In this document: positions 26,403 to 34,052 of the stretch, in pieces
Position numbering within the stretch: position 1 is the first letter of the stretch
How the letters are laid out: the number at the start of each line of letters is the position of its first letter
Source: Microcaldota archaeon
GTDB lineage: Archaea; Micrarchaeota; Micrarchaeia; Anstonellales; Bilamarchaeaceae
Length of the DNA stretch: 34,052 nt
Direction: 5' to 3'
Assembly: GCA_013425455.1 (NCBI GenBank)
Contig: JACCLI010000045.1
Location: 1-34,052 of the forward strand
Translations under genes and position numbers: made by a program
Notes under the pieces: generated by a model
Seen by the model: only the letters and a program-made list of their open reading frames with translations
Told to the model about the DNA's origin: nothing
Database searches by the model: none

Positions 26403-27255
26403 AATCAAAAGCTGAATACTTTTCCAATTTCTTCGCTATCTCCTTCGCCTTCCTCTCATCCGGAGCAAGAATGAGCACGCACCCGCCCCCTCCCGCGCCC
26501 GTAATCTTCGCCCCGAGCGCCCCGTTCTCCAGCGCAACCTTCCTTATCCCATCTATTATCGGAGTGGAAAGCCCCAGCTCCACAAGAAGCGCATGGTTCT
26601 CGTCCATCAATTCCCCCAATTTTTCCGCATCCCCCTCGCCCAGGGCGGTGACCGCCTCGTCCACTATCCTGTCCTCCTCCCGCATCATCCTTCCAAAAAG
26701 CGTGGGCTGCCCGTCCTTTATCCTCGAAACCATGCCCACCAGTTCCTTCGTGGGCCCCTTCTTCCCCGAATTCGCAATCACAAAATGGAAATTCCCCTCC
26801 ACTTTCAGGGGCTCCGCCTCCTTCCCCTTTTCGAAGAGCATCACCCCCCCGAATGCAGCAAGCGTATTGTCTATTCCGGAAGGGTTCCCGTGGAAGACCT
26901 TCTCCCCCTCGAATGCAATGTCCGCGGCCTGCCTCCGGGTCAGCTCCGTCCCGGCTACCTTCCCCGCGGCCCTCGCCAGCGCCACCGAATAGGATGCGCT
27001 CCACCCCATCCCCGCGCTCGCAGGAAGCTCGCTTTCCATACTTATCTCATAATAGGTGTTGCCGGCAACCTTCTGGAGAATCCTCCTGCTTGCTTCCTTG
27101 AGCAAATCCCCGCATTCGAACAAAAACCTCAGCGAGGGCGCCTTTTCCACCGAAACCGTGGTTTTCCTGGGTATCCCTATCCCTATCCCCCTCGCCCCAT
27201 GCACCACGAAATGTTCGCCTATGAGTATGGCTTTCCCGTAACCGGTCCCCTCCAT
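26386..27255 (-). CDS. mvk: Mevalonate kinase (GHMP kinase)
   Basis: GKAILIGEHFVVHG, PASAGMGWSASYSVALARA (variant GHMP loop), GEKVFHGNPSGIDNTLAAFGG, GAKITGAGGGGC. Confidence 0.9.
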   Translation of the reverse strand: MEGTGYGKAILIGEHFVVHGARGIGIGIPRKTTVSVEKAPSLRFLFECGDLLKEASRRILQKVAGNTYYEISMESELPASAGMGWSASYSVALARAAGKVAGTELTRRQAADIAFEGEKVFHGNPSGIDNTLAAFGGVMLFEKGKEAEPLKVEGNFHFVIANSGKKGPTKELVGMVSRIKDGQPTLFGRMMREEDRIVDEAVTALGEGDAEKLGELMDENHALLVELGLSTPIIDGIRKVALENGALGAKITGAGGGGCVLILAPDERKAKEIAKKLEKYSAFDFTVGS

Positions 27256-27309
27256 GGGGAAGGAAGGATACCAAAAACTATTTAATCCTCCGCTTTTTAT
27301 CCTTAAACC

Positions 27310-28518
27310 ATGTCAAAAGCCATCATTCTCGTCATGGACGGCCTCGGGGACCTCCCCGACGCAAAGGGTTATACTCCTCTCTCGGCGGCCCTTAAGCCCC
27401 ATATGGACAAGCTCGCCGAGGAAGGCGCCACCGGCCTGTTTTCCGCCATCGGCGAGGGCATGGTCCCCGGGAGCGACACCTCCCACCTCAACATATTCGG
27501 ATACGACCACGCCAAATACTACCCAGGAAGGGGCCCTCTCGAGGCCCTGGGCGCTGGTTTTCCTTTGAAGGAGGGCGATATCGCCTTCCGCGCAAACTTC
27601 GCCAACTTCGATTACGGAAAAATAGCCGACCGCCGGGCGGGCAGGCTATCCACCGAGGAGGCGAGGGTTTATGCAAAATATGTCCAAAAGCTCAAGGTTG
27701 CCCCCAACATAGAGGCGCTGTTCCAGAGCACCGTCGAGCACCGCGGTGTGCTCGTCCTGCGGGGCAAGAACCTTAGCCCGAACATAACCCCCACCGACCC
27801 GCATTCAATCGGCGTACTTCCGAAATCCGTCCCGTTGGACCCGAAGGACAAGAACGCGAAGCGCACCGCCGAAGCGCTCAACAAGTTCACAAAGATGGCG
27901 ATGCAGAAATTGGACAAGGCCAAGGAAAACAAGCCAAAGAAGAGGCCGGTAAACGCAATCATCGCACGGGGCGCGGGCACCTACTCAAAAATACCCTCCA
28001 CCTACGACCGCTTCGGGGTGAGGGGCGCGTGCATCGCCGGAGGCGCGCTTTACAAGGGAGTCTCCACATACGTGGGCATGGATGTGGTGGACGTGAAGGG
28101 CGCGACCGGCACCTTCGAGACGGACCTTAAGGCGAAGGGAAAGGCCGCCATCCAGGCGCTCTGGTCCCACGATTTCGTCTTCGTCCACGTAAAAGCAACG
28201 GACTCATTTTCCCACGACGGCAATTTCGAGGGGAAGAAGAACATGATAGCAAAGGTGGACAAGGAGCTGATACCCGTTCTCCTGAGGGGAAACTGCCACA
28301 TCATAATCACCGGGGACCATTCCACCCCGATAAAAAGGAGGGCGCACTCCGGAGACCCGGCCCCGCTCCTCATCTGTGGGCCTGATGTGCGCAAGGACGA
28401 CTCGCTGAAATTCGACGAGTTCGCCTGCGCAAAGGGGGGCCTCGGCCACCTTCACGGCACGGAATTGTTCCAAAACATGCTCAATCTAATTGGGAAAGCA
28501 CAGATGGTAGGGACTTAG
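27310..28518 (+). CDS. apgM: 2,3-bisphosphoglycerate-independent phosphoglycerate mutase, archaeal type
   Basis: AIILVMDGLGDLPDAKGYTPLSAALKPHMDKLAEEGATGL, GSDTSHLNIFGYD, GRGPLEALGAG, ITGDHSTP. Confidence 0.95.
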   Translation: MSKAIILVMDGLGDLPDAKGYTPLSAALKPHMDKLAEEGATGLFSAIGEGMVPGSDTSHLNIFGYDHAKYYPGRGPLEALGAGFPLKEGDIAFRANFANFDYGKIADRRAGRLSTEEARVYAKYVQKLKVAPNIEALFQSTVEHRGVLVLRGKNLSPNITPTDPHSIGVLPKSVPLDPKDKNAKRTAEALNKFTKMAMQKLDKAKENKPKKRPVNAIIARGAGTYSKIPSTYDRFGVRGACIAGGALYKGVSTYVGMDVVDVKGATGTFETDLKAKGKAAIQALWSHDFVFVHVKATDSFSHDGNFEGKKNMIAKVDKELIPVLLRGNCHIIITGDHSTPIKRRAHSGDPAPLLICGPDVRKDDSLKFDEFACAKGGLGHLHGTELFQNMLNLIGKAQMVGT

Positions 28519-28519
28519 G

Positions 28520-28548
28520 ATAAAAAGAAAAGAAAAAATAAAAGAAAT
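28520..28548 (-). terminator. T-rich terminator of the pilus operon (minus strand)
   Basis: Plus strand ATAAAAAGAAAAGAAAAAATAAAAGAAA reads as T-rich tract just after the pilin stop. Confidence 0.5.
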
Positions 28549-29082
28549 TCAGCCCTGCTGTGTGACCTTTGAAATCACGTTGGCCTTTATCTGGTGCTGG
28601 ACGTTGGGGTCCAAATCATTGTCATAGTTGTACCAGATGACTAGCTTTCCCCTGAACTCCTGGCCAGAGCTGCTTTTTATCTGCTCCCCATTTGAGTTCA
28701 CGCACCTTATTGAGTTCTGGGTTCCGCCGGTGAATGTTGCCGAAGCTCCGGTCTGCACACTCATTCCGCTAACGGATATCGCGCCCTGGTCCGGTACCTC
28801 GCTGCCCGGTGCGCTGGTGCACATGACCTTCTTTATCGTTATCGGCTGCCCTATCTGGTTCCAGACCTTCACATTCATCAAAAGGTCCCCGTTCGAATCC
28901 ACGTAAAGCTGTGGCGGCGGCTCGTTGCAGGTGAAGCCCGCCTGCTCGAAAAGGCACACCTCCGGAGCCCTGAACGGATTCAGGAATATGAGCGCCGCAA
29001 TCACGAGCACTATCGCAAGGATCGCCCACCCATATGTCATCAGGTATTCCATTGCCGCTTGGCCTTTCATATTTTTCATCAT
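28549..29082 (-). CDS. Class III signal peptide (type IV pilin-like) protein
   Basis: MMKNMKGQAAMEYLMTYGWAILAIVLVIAALIFL; KGQxxxEY type pilin N-terminus; start reset to 29082 or 29079. Confidence 0.88.
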   Translation of the reverse strand: MMKNMKGQAAMEYLMTYGWAILAIVLVIAALIFLNPFRAPEVCLFEQAGFTCNEPPPQLYVDSNGDLLMNVKVWNQIGQPITIKKVMCTSAPGSEVPDQGAISVSGMSVQTGASATFTGGTQNSIRCVNSNGEQIKSSSGQEFRGKLVIWYNYDNDLDPNVQHQIKANVISKVTQQG

Positions 29083-29157
29083 ATACACCTCTTGGTTGCA
29101 CCCCTTGGCCACCTGGGCTATTTCCGCCCTGAAGGCAGCCAAGAGGTGTATCACCTC
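29083..29157 (-). promoter_or_regulatory. Candidate RNA switch sequestering the pilin Shine-Dalgarno
   Basis: 13-bp perfect inverted repeat 29083-29095 / 29139-29151 contains the SD; competing local hairpin GAGGTG-ATA-CACCTC (29143-29157). Confidence 0.6.
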
Positions 29158-30211
29158 ATACGAACATTGACGCGAACATTGATTCAAGGAACGAAGACAC
29201 CACGAAGTAAATCGCGTACGCCATGATGAGCATGAACGGGAAGAACTTCAGCCCCTGCGTCTTTGAGCCTGACTGTATGACCCCAAGTATCAGGGATGCG
29301 ATCATGCACGTTATGAAAATGGTCGCGACGCTGAACCACTGGAACTCCCCGGCGGTTATCACCGGCGCAGACGGCTGTATGAAGGTCATCTGCGGGACCT
29401 CGGCCCCAAGCCCGCCCGAAGGCAGGTAGGAAAACGCCATCCCCAGCACCACTATGAGCTTGTTCGACACCGCGAACAGGAACGGTGTCCCGAAGGTGGA
29501 TGCGAACACCAGGAATATGACATACACGATGAGCGTGGATGCGATGTCCTTCCTCTGTATCGCCACCTCCCTCGCGTCCTCCGCGGTTATCTCCATGATT
29601 TCCGCCACTTCTCCGCCGGTCGCCATCGCCTGCTTCACCAGCAGTATCGTCCTTTCCAGGACCTTGGAGTTGAACCTCAGCGCGAGCCTGTCCAGCGCCT
29701 TCTCGAACGGCTCTCCGCTGAAGGAGCTTTTTATGACGGCCTTCACCTCTATGGAGAGGATGCCGAAATCCGGCTTCGCCGCATACCACATCGCCTGGTC
29801 CACGGTCATCCCGGAGCGCACGTTCGCCGCAATCAATGAAAGGAAGTCCGGAAGCGCGGTCTCCACCGCGCTCTTCCTCGCCTCTATCTGCAGAAGGAGG
29901 AAAACCCATGCCAGTACCCAAACCGAGAACGCAACTGCCGCAACCGCCACTATGAACGTGAGTATCCACATGGCGAATTCCGGCATGAAGAACGTCGGGC
30001 CCAGCACCGCGATAATGAACGAATAGAGCACCGAATAATTCATCATAAGGAAGAACGCCAGCAACGAAAGGAGCGAAACCACCAGCAAAAGGAAGCCCAC
30101 GAACGCCTCCGCGGGCTGGCTGTAGCCTGCGCTCCTTATCATCCTTTCCGTCTCCCTTATTCTCTCCCTGGAGAAAAGCCTTCCGACCGTTTCATAAAAA
30201 CCCAACAGCAT
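29156..30211 (-). CDS. Type II secretion system F-family / TadC-like pilus platform protein
   Basis: PDFLSLIAANVRSGMTVDQAMWYAAKPDFGILSIEVKAVIKSSFSGEPFEKALDRLALRFNSKVLERTILLVKQAMATGGEVAEIM. Confidence 0.9.
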   Translation of the reverse strand: MLLGFYETVGRLFSRERIRETERMIRSAGYSQPAEAFVGFLLLVVSLLSLLAFFLMMNYSVLYSFIIAVLGPTFFMPEFAMWILTFIVAVAAVAFSVWVLAWVFLLLQIEARKSAVETALPDFLSLIAANVRSGMTVDQAMWYAAKPDFGILSIEVKAVIKSSFSGEPFEKALDRLALRFNSKVLERTILLVKQAMATGGEVAEIMEITAEDAREVAIQRKDIASTLIVYVIFLVFASTFGTPFLFAVSNKLIVVLGMAFSYLPSGGLGAEVPQMTFIQPSAPVITAGEFQWFSVATIFITCMIASLILGVIQSGSKTQGLKFFPFMLIMAYAIYFVVSSFLESMFASMFV

Positions 30212-30220
30212 GTCAATCCC

Positions 30221-31111
30221 TCATATCACATATTTCGGCCTGGAACTCTCCACCATCGCAAGGAACAGGAACTGTATTATCGCAATCGACACGAACACCA
30301 GCAACAGCAGCGATGCGGTTATCCCGAACCTTCCCGCCCCCAGGAGCGAGAACAATATCACGGCGAAAGCCAATCCCAAAGAAGGGAAAATAATCCCGAA
30401 AATCATGTAAAACATCACGAGGGGGTTCAGCTTCTGCCCATACGCCTTCAGGGCGATGACCTGCTCCCTGAACACCTGGTTCAGGACCACCTCCAGCGAA
30501 TCCGCCACATCCGAGCCCGAGCTTATGGAGTTCGCGATCTGGAGCATTATCCTGTTGTAATCGTTCGACGGGCAGTTCTGTATCACCTCCCTTATCGCCT
30601 GCGTCATGGAGACGCCGAGCGTGATCTTCTCCACTATCCGGTTGAACTCCTCGCTCACCGCCCCGTATCCCCTGGAAACCCCGACCAGCGAGTCGAAGAG
30701 GGGCATCCCGGACTTCAGCGCAATGAGCAGGTGCCTTCCCGCGAACACCAGCTCGTAGTCAATGTCCTTTTTCCTCTTCGTAATCTTCACGTCGGGATAA
30801 AGCATGAAATACTGGAAAGCGAACAGCATGAAAACGAAAAACAGCGGAACCAGCCAGAACATCTCAACCTGTATGGAATTGATGAAAACCGCGGTTGCGA
30901 CCGTGAGTGCTATAGTGAACAGGAACGTGCTTATGACCACGCCGTCCAAAAAGTCCTCAGGAGACTTGTCCATGCCCGCCATGAGCAGCTTCTTCTTCAT
31001 GTTCGGGTAGTAGGGCATGAGCCACTCCGAAACAACCCTCAACGGCTTCGCGCCCTTCCTGGTCTCCCTGACCGGGAGAGCCACCGGGGTCACTTTTGGT
31101 TTTTTATCCAT
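30221..31111 (-). CDS. Type II secretion system F-family pilus platform protein
   Basis: KDIDYELVFAGRHLLIALKSGMPLFDSLVGVSRGYGAVSEEFNRIVEKITLGVSMTQAIREVIQNCPSNDYNRIMLQIANSISSGSDVADSLE. Confidence 0.9.
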   Translation of the reverse strand: MDKKPKVTPVALPVRETRKGAKPLRVVSEWLMPYYPNMKKKLLMAGMDKSPEDFLDGVVISTFLFTIALTVATAVFINSIQVEMFWLVPLFFVFMLFAFQYFMLYPDVKITKRKKDIDYELVFAGRHLLIALKSGMPLFDSLVGVSRGYGAVSEEFNRIVEKITLGVSMTQAIREVIQNCPSNDYNRIMLQIANSISSGSDVADSLEVVLNQVFREQVIALKAYGQKLNPLVMFYMIFGIIFPSLGLAFAVILFSLLGAGRFGITASLLLLVFVSIAIIQFLFLAMVESSRPKYVI

Positions 31112-31142
31112 CCGCTCACCATTTTCTTATGCTACATAATCT

Positions 31143-32498
31143 TTATTTACGCTCCCTTTTGCCGGCGATTTTTTTCCTCGCCTCGGAGAGCGCCTGAACC
31201 CTCGTCATCTCCCCGCGGGAATACCTCTGGTAGTCCACGGGCTCCTCATACTGGAGGTATGCGAGCAGCTCCTCGTCGCCCATCTCCTCCGTCCCTCCCT
31301 TCCTTTTCGAAATCGCGGAGTCTATCTCGCTCCAAATGGAATTCTTGAGCGCGGCGAATTGCGCCGCATAGGTGGAGGCCAGCCCGCCCCTCAGGGCGTC
31401 CATATCTTTTGTGCCTTTGCCCCTGCCCGCCAGCTCCTCCAGCTCCGCGGAGTGCTTGCTTGCAAGGAAAGCCTCGTAGCTCCCCACCAGGTTCGCCACC
31501 TGCTCCCTCAACTTTGCCGCCCTATCCTCCAGCGCAGGCATCGCCTCAGCGCCCCTTCCGAGCGCGGCCTCGTCATCATAAAACCTCATCAGGGGCGCGA
31601 GCGCACCCTCGTACGCCTCCCCTATCGCCTTCTTCGCGGAAGAAACCTCGTATTCCTGGTCGTTCTTCACAACCGAGATTATGTCCGCCTTCGGCCTTGC
31701 CTTCCCCTCCGCTTCAGAGAGTATAGATTTTAGCCCTACTATTTCCTTCTTTATCTCCTCTCTCCTGTCAACGGATTTTTCCCTGAAAAGTTCGCGGGTC
31801 AGCTCGAGCATCCTCTTCTTAGCGTCCTCCTTGTTCACCTTGCCCCCGGCCTTAACTTCGCTGCCGAACTGCTTCTCCAGTTTTTCAACCGTGTCCATCG
31901 CGCTCTCCGTTGGCGATGTCATGAGCACCGGCGGAATCCTTAGCGAAACCTCGGGGGCGGCCCCGGGCCTCTTCGCAGGCTTTTTCTCCTCCTCCGGCGG
32001 CCTGGGCGCCTCCATGGGCGCAATCTCTATCTCCATTGGCCTTTCCTTTGGCGCCGCATGCGGCTTCTCGAATTCAAGCGCTTCCTCCTCCGGCCGTTTC
32101 TCCTCAAATTCCAGTTCTTTTTTCTCCTCGCGCGCAATCTCCTGAACCGGCGCCGCGGGAACATGCGCGGGCGCGGCAGGCCTTGCAACCTCGGCCCTGG
32201 GTGGCGCGGCCTCCCTCCTTGGGACAACCGCGGCCGGCACGACCACCGGCACCTCCGGCTCCGGCCTCGCGGCCTCTGGCTGCACGCCGTAGATTTCCTT
32301 CTGGAGCATTGCCGACCCTGCTATTACCTTTTCCACCCTTCCGTAAAGGTTCAGCGCCTCTGCGTAGCTCATGTCGGAATATTCCTGGGGCGAAAACTCT
32401 ATCCTCCGTTTCGCCTCCACATGCGCCTCAGGGAGTTCGTATTCTAGCGCCCTCTCTTCCAATTTGCGCACGAACTCCACTGCTTCCGCAAATTCCAT
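31143..32498 (-). CDS. Pro/Ala/Glu-rich, coiled-coil protein of unknown function in the pilus operon
   Basis: 3 nt downstream of the ATPase; helical N-terminal domain, Pro-rich linker, helical C-terminal domain; no TM or signal peptide seen. Confidence 0.75.
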   Translation of the reverse strand: MEFAEAVEFVRKLEERALEYELPEAHVEAKRRIEFSPQEYSDMSYAEALNLYGRVEKVIAGSAMLQKEIYGVQPEAARPEPEVPVVVPAAVVPRREAAPPRAEVARPAAPAHVPAAPVQEIAREEKKELEFEEKRPEEEALEFEKPHAAPKERPMEIEIAPMEAPRPPEEEKKPAKRPGAAPEVSLRIPPVLMTSPTESAMDTVEKLEKQFGSEVKAGGKVNKEDAKKRMLELTRELFREKSVDRREEIKKEIVGLKSILSEAEGKARPKADIISVVKNDQEYEVSSAKKAIGEAYEGALAPLMRFYDDEAALGRGAEAMPALEDRAAKLREQVANLVGSYEAFLASKHSAELEELAGRGKGTKDMDALRGGLASTYAAQFAALKNSIWSEIDSAISKRKGGTEEMGDEELLAYLQYEEPVDYQRYSRGEMTRVQALSEARKKIAGKRERK

Positions 32499-32501
32499 CC
32501 T

Positions 32502-34052
32502 TCAGAACACCCACTTCTCGTTCCTCTTCACGCTCTCCATTATCTCGTCAGGGTTCACATAATACCTTGATACTATCGAGCCGACCTCGTTCACGGACTC
32601 GTATCCGTTCTTCACCATCCAGTTGAGCACGTCCACCTTCTCCCATACGCTGGACTCGATTTCCCTTTCCGTTAGCCCCGCGTACAGATTGAGGAGTTCC
32701 GCAATCCTGGTCAGCTTCCCGACGCGCGGCGTCTTGTCGTTCCTCGCGTCCCACCTGTAGACCACGTTGTAGCTCCCGTTTTTGTGCACTTCCGAGAACT
32801 CCAGGGTCCTTCTCAGGTTGAACCTCCTGTGCCTGAACTGCACAACTATTCCCGCGAGCGCGTCCAGCATCTCGGGGGGCACATTTATCGGCGGGTTCGT
32901 CAATCTCGAAATCGTCTGCTCAGTGTTGTCCGCGTGCAATGTCGCGTAAACGCTGTGCCCGGTGTGCATCGCCTCGAACATCACCTCAGCCTCCTTCTGC
33001 CTCCGCACCTCTCCCACTATTATGCGGTCCGGCCTCTGCCTCAGGGCGTTCACCATCAGGTCCAGCATGGTGATTTCCCCCTTTCCCTCCGGGTTCGCCT
33101 CCCTCGTGACCATGGGCACCCAGTGCAGGAACGCCGGCAGCGTGAGTTCTCTAGTATCTTCTATGCTCACTATCCTCTGGTTCGCCGGAATCAATCCCGC
33201 CATCGCGTTAAGGAAGGAAGTCTTTCCGCTTCCCGTTCCACCGGATACGATGAGGGAAAGCTCGTTCTGCATGCACATCCAGATCATCCCCGCCACCTCC
33301 GGCGTGATGGTCTGCCCCCTTATGAGGTTCGTGATGGTCCACGGGTTCTTGGAGAACTTCCTTATCGTGAGCGTATTCCCAAAATTGGAAACCGGGAATA
33401 GGGTAGAATTCACACGGTCCCCGGTGGGCAGGTGCGCATCCAGCAGCGGGGTGAGGGTATTTATCTGCCTCCCCACCTTCCTCGCCACCAGTGAGGAGTA
33501 ATCGTAAATCTGCTCCTCGTCCTTGAGCCTTATGTTCGTCTTGCACCACCCGTATTTCTTGTGGTAGATCCAGACCGGGTCGTTGGAATTGTTCACCGCG
33601 ATCTCTTCCAGCAGGTCGTCGTGCAGCGGCGTCTCCAGCTCGCCCATCCCCAGAGTGTTCTGCACGAGGTACGAGGCAAGGATTCTCTGCTTGTCCTCCG
33701 GAAGCATCGGGAAGTTCTTCTTCAAAACTTTCGCGGCCGCCTCCTCGAACTTCGCCTTCACCGCCGGCACTTTCTTCGGGTCGAGTATCTCCGTGATATC
33801 CAGCTTCACTTCCGAAATCAGCTCGCCCCTAAGTTTTGTCTCAAGCAGCAGCTTGGTCCCGCCGGCGATTCCCGGGATGGAGATGTTGTAGAAGGGCACG
33901 AAATCCTTCTTCATCTCGATGGTGACCTCCACCGGGATGTTCTCGCTCAGGAATGAATACCTGTCCAGGACCCCTTCCCCGCCCTTTTGCGGCACCGCCT
34001 TCGGGCGCCCCGCAGGGGTTGGTATGATGTCCGCCGCCTCGTTGTCCTTGAA
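32502..34052 (-). CDS. Type II/IV secretion system ATPase (TadA/VirB11/ArlI-like), 5' end outside window
   Basis: Walker A IVSGGTGSGKTSFLNAMAGL, IEDTRELTLP, RPDRIIVGEVRRQKEAEVMFEAMHTGHSVYATLHAD; frame stays open to the window edge. Confidence 0.93.
   Translation of the reverse strand, partial: FKDNEAADIIPTPAGRPKAVPQKGGEGVLDRYSFLSENIPVEVTIEMKKDFVPFYNISIPGIAGGTKLLLETKLRGELISEVKLDITEILDPKKVPAVKAKFEEAAAKVLKKNFPMLPEDKQRILASYLVQNTLGMGELETPLHDDLLEEIAVNNSNDPVWIYHKKYGWCKTNIRLKDEEQIYDYSSLVARKVGRQINTLTPLLDAHLPTGDRVNSTLFPVSNFGNTLTIRKFSKNPWTITNLIRGQTITPEVAGMIWMCMQNELSLIVSGGTGSGKTSFLNAMAGLIPANQRIVSIEDTRELTLPAFLHWVPMVTREANPEGKGEITMLDLMVNALRQRPDRIIVGEVRRQKEAEVMFEAMHTGHSVYATLHADNTEQTISRLTNPPINVPPEMLDALAGIVVQFRHRRFNLRRTLEFSEVHKNGSYNVVYRWDARNDKTPRVGKLTRIAELLNLYAGLTEREIESSVWEKVDVLNWMVKNGYESVNEVGSIVSRYYVNPDEIMESVKRNEKWVF

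Noticed and set aside
28885-28900. GTTCGAATCC resembling a tRNA T-loop
   Set aside because: Lies inside the pilin coding sequence; no acceptor or anticodon stem nearby. No convincing tRNA was found in the window.
32036-32626. 196-aa plus-strand ORF opposite the pilus operon
   Set aside because: Low-complexity Pro/Ser/Arg product produced by the Pro/Ala/Glu-rich gene on the minus strand.

Overview
This 34 kb window is a gene-dense archaeal chromosome segment, most consistent with a DPANN lineage such as Diapherotrites/Micrarchaeota (lineage is inference). Archaeal markers include archaeal-type PEP carboxylase, archaeal asparagine synthetase (AsnRS paralogue), archaeal phosphoglycerate mutase, mevalonate kinase, class III signal-peptide pilin and TATA-like leaderless promoters. 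Recognisable modules: a PrsW-type intramembrane protease next to an SPFH protein; a divergent Lrp/AsnC regulator and asparagine synthetase; a non-oxidative pentose phosphate cluster (rpe, transketolase N and C halves, transaldolase); and a Tad/archaellum-like pilus operon running off the right edge. The most notable signals are: (1) an apparently complete bacterial-type sigma-70 factor; (2) a di-cysteine C-terminal motif, CC-[GS]-x-A-[FM]-[IV]-L plus TM plus polar/basic tail, shared by three small exported proteins; (3) mutually exclusive RNA hairpins that would sequester or free the pilin ribosome-binding site; (4) a second copy of the last 16 codons of PEP carboxylase, identical in protein but differing at 12 of 16 codons; (5) duplicated Lys-rich mini-genes; (6) a NUDIX-like domain with no usual start codon, in frame behind the transaldolase TAG; (7) very tight packing of convergent gene ends. 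No tRNA, rRNA, CRISPR array or transposase was recognised. All calls come from reading the sequence; no database search was run.
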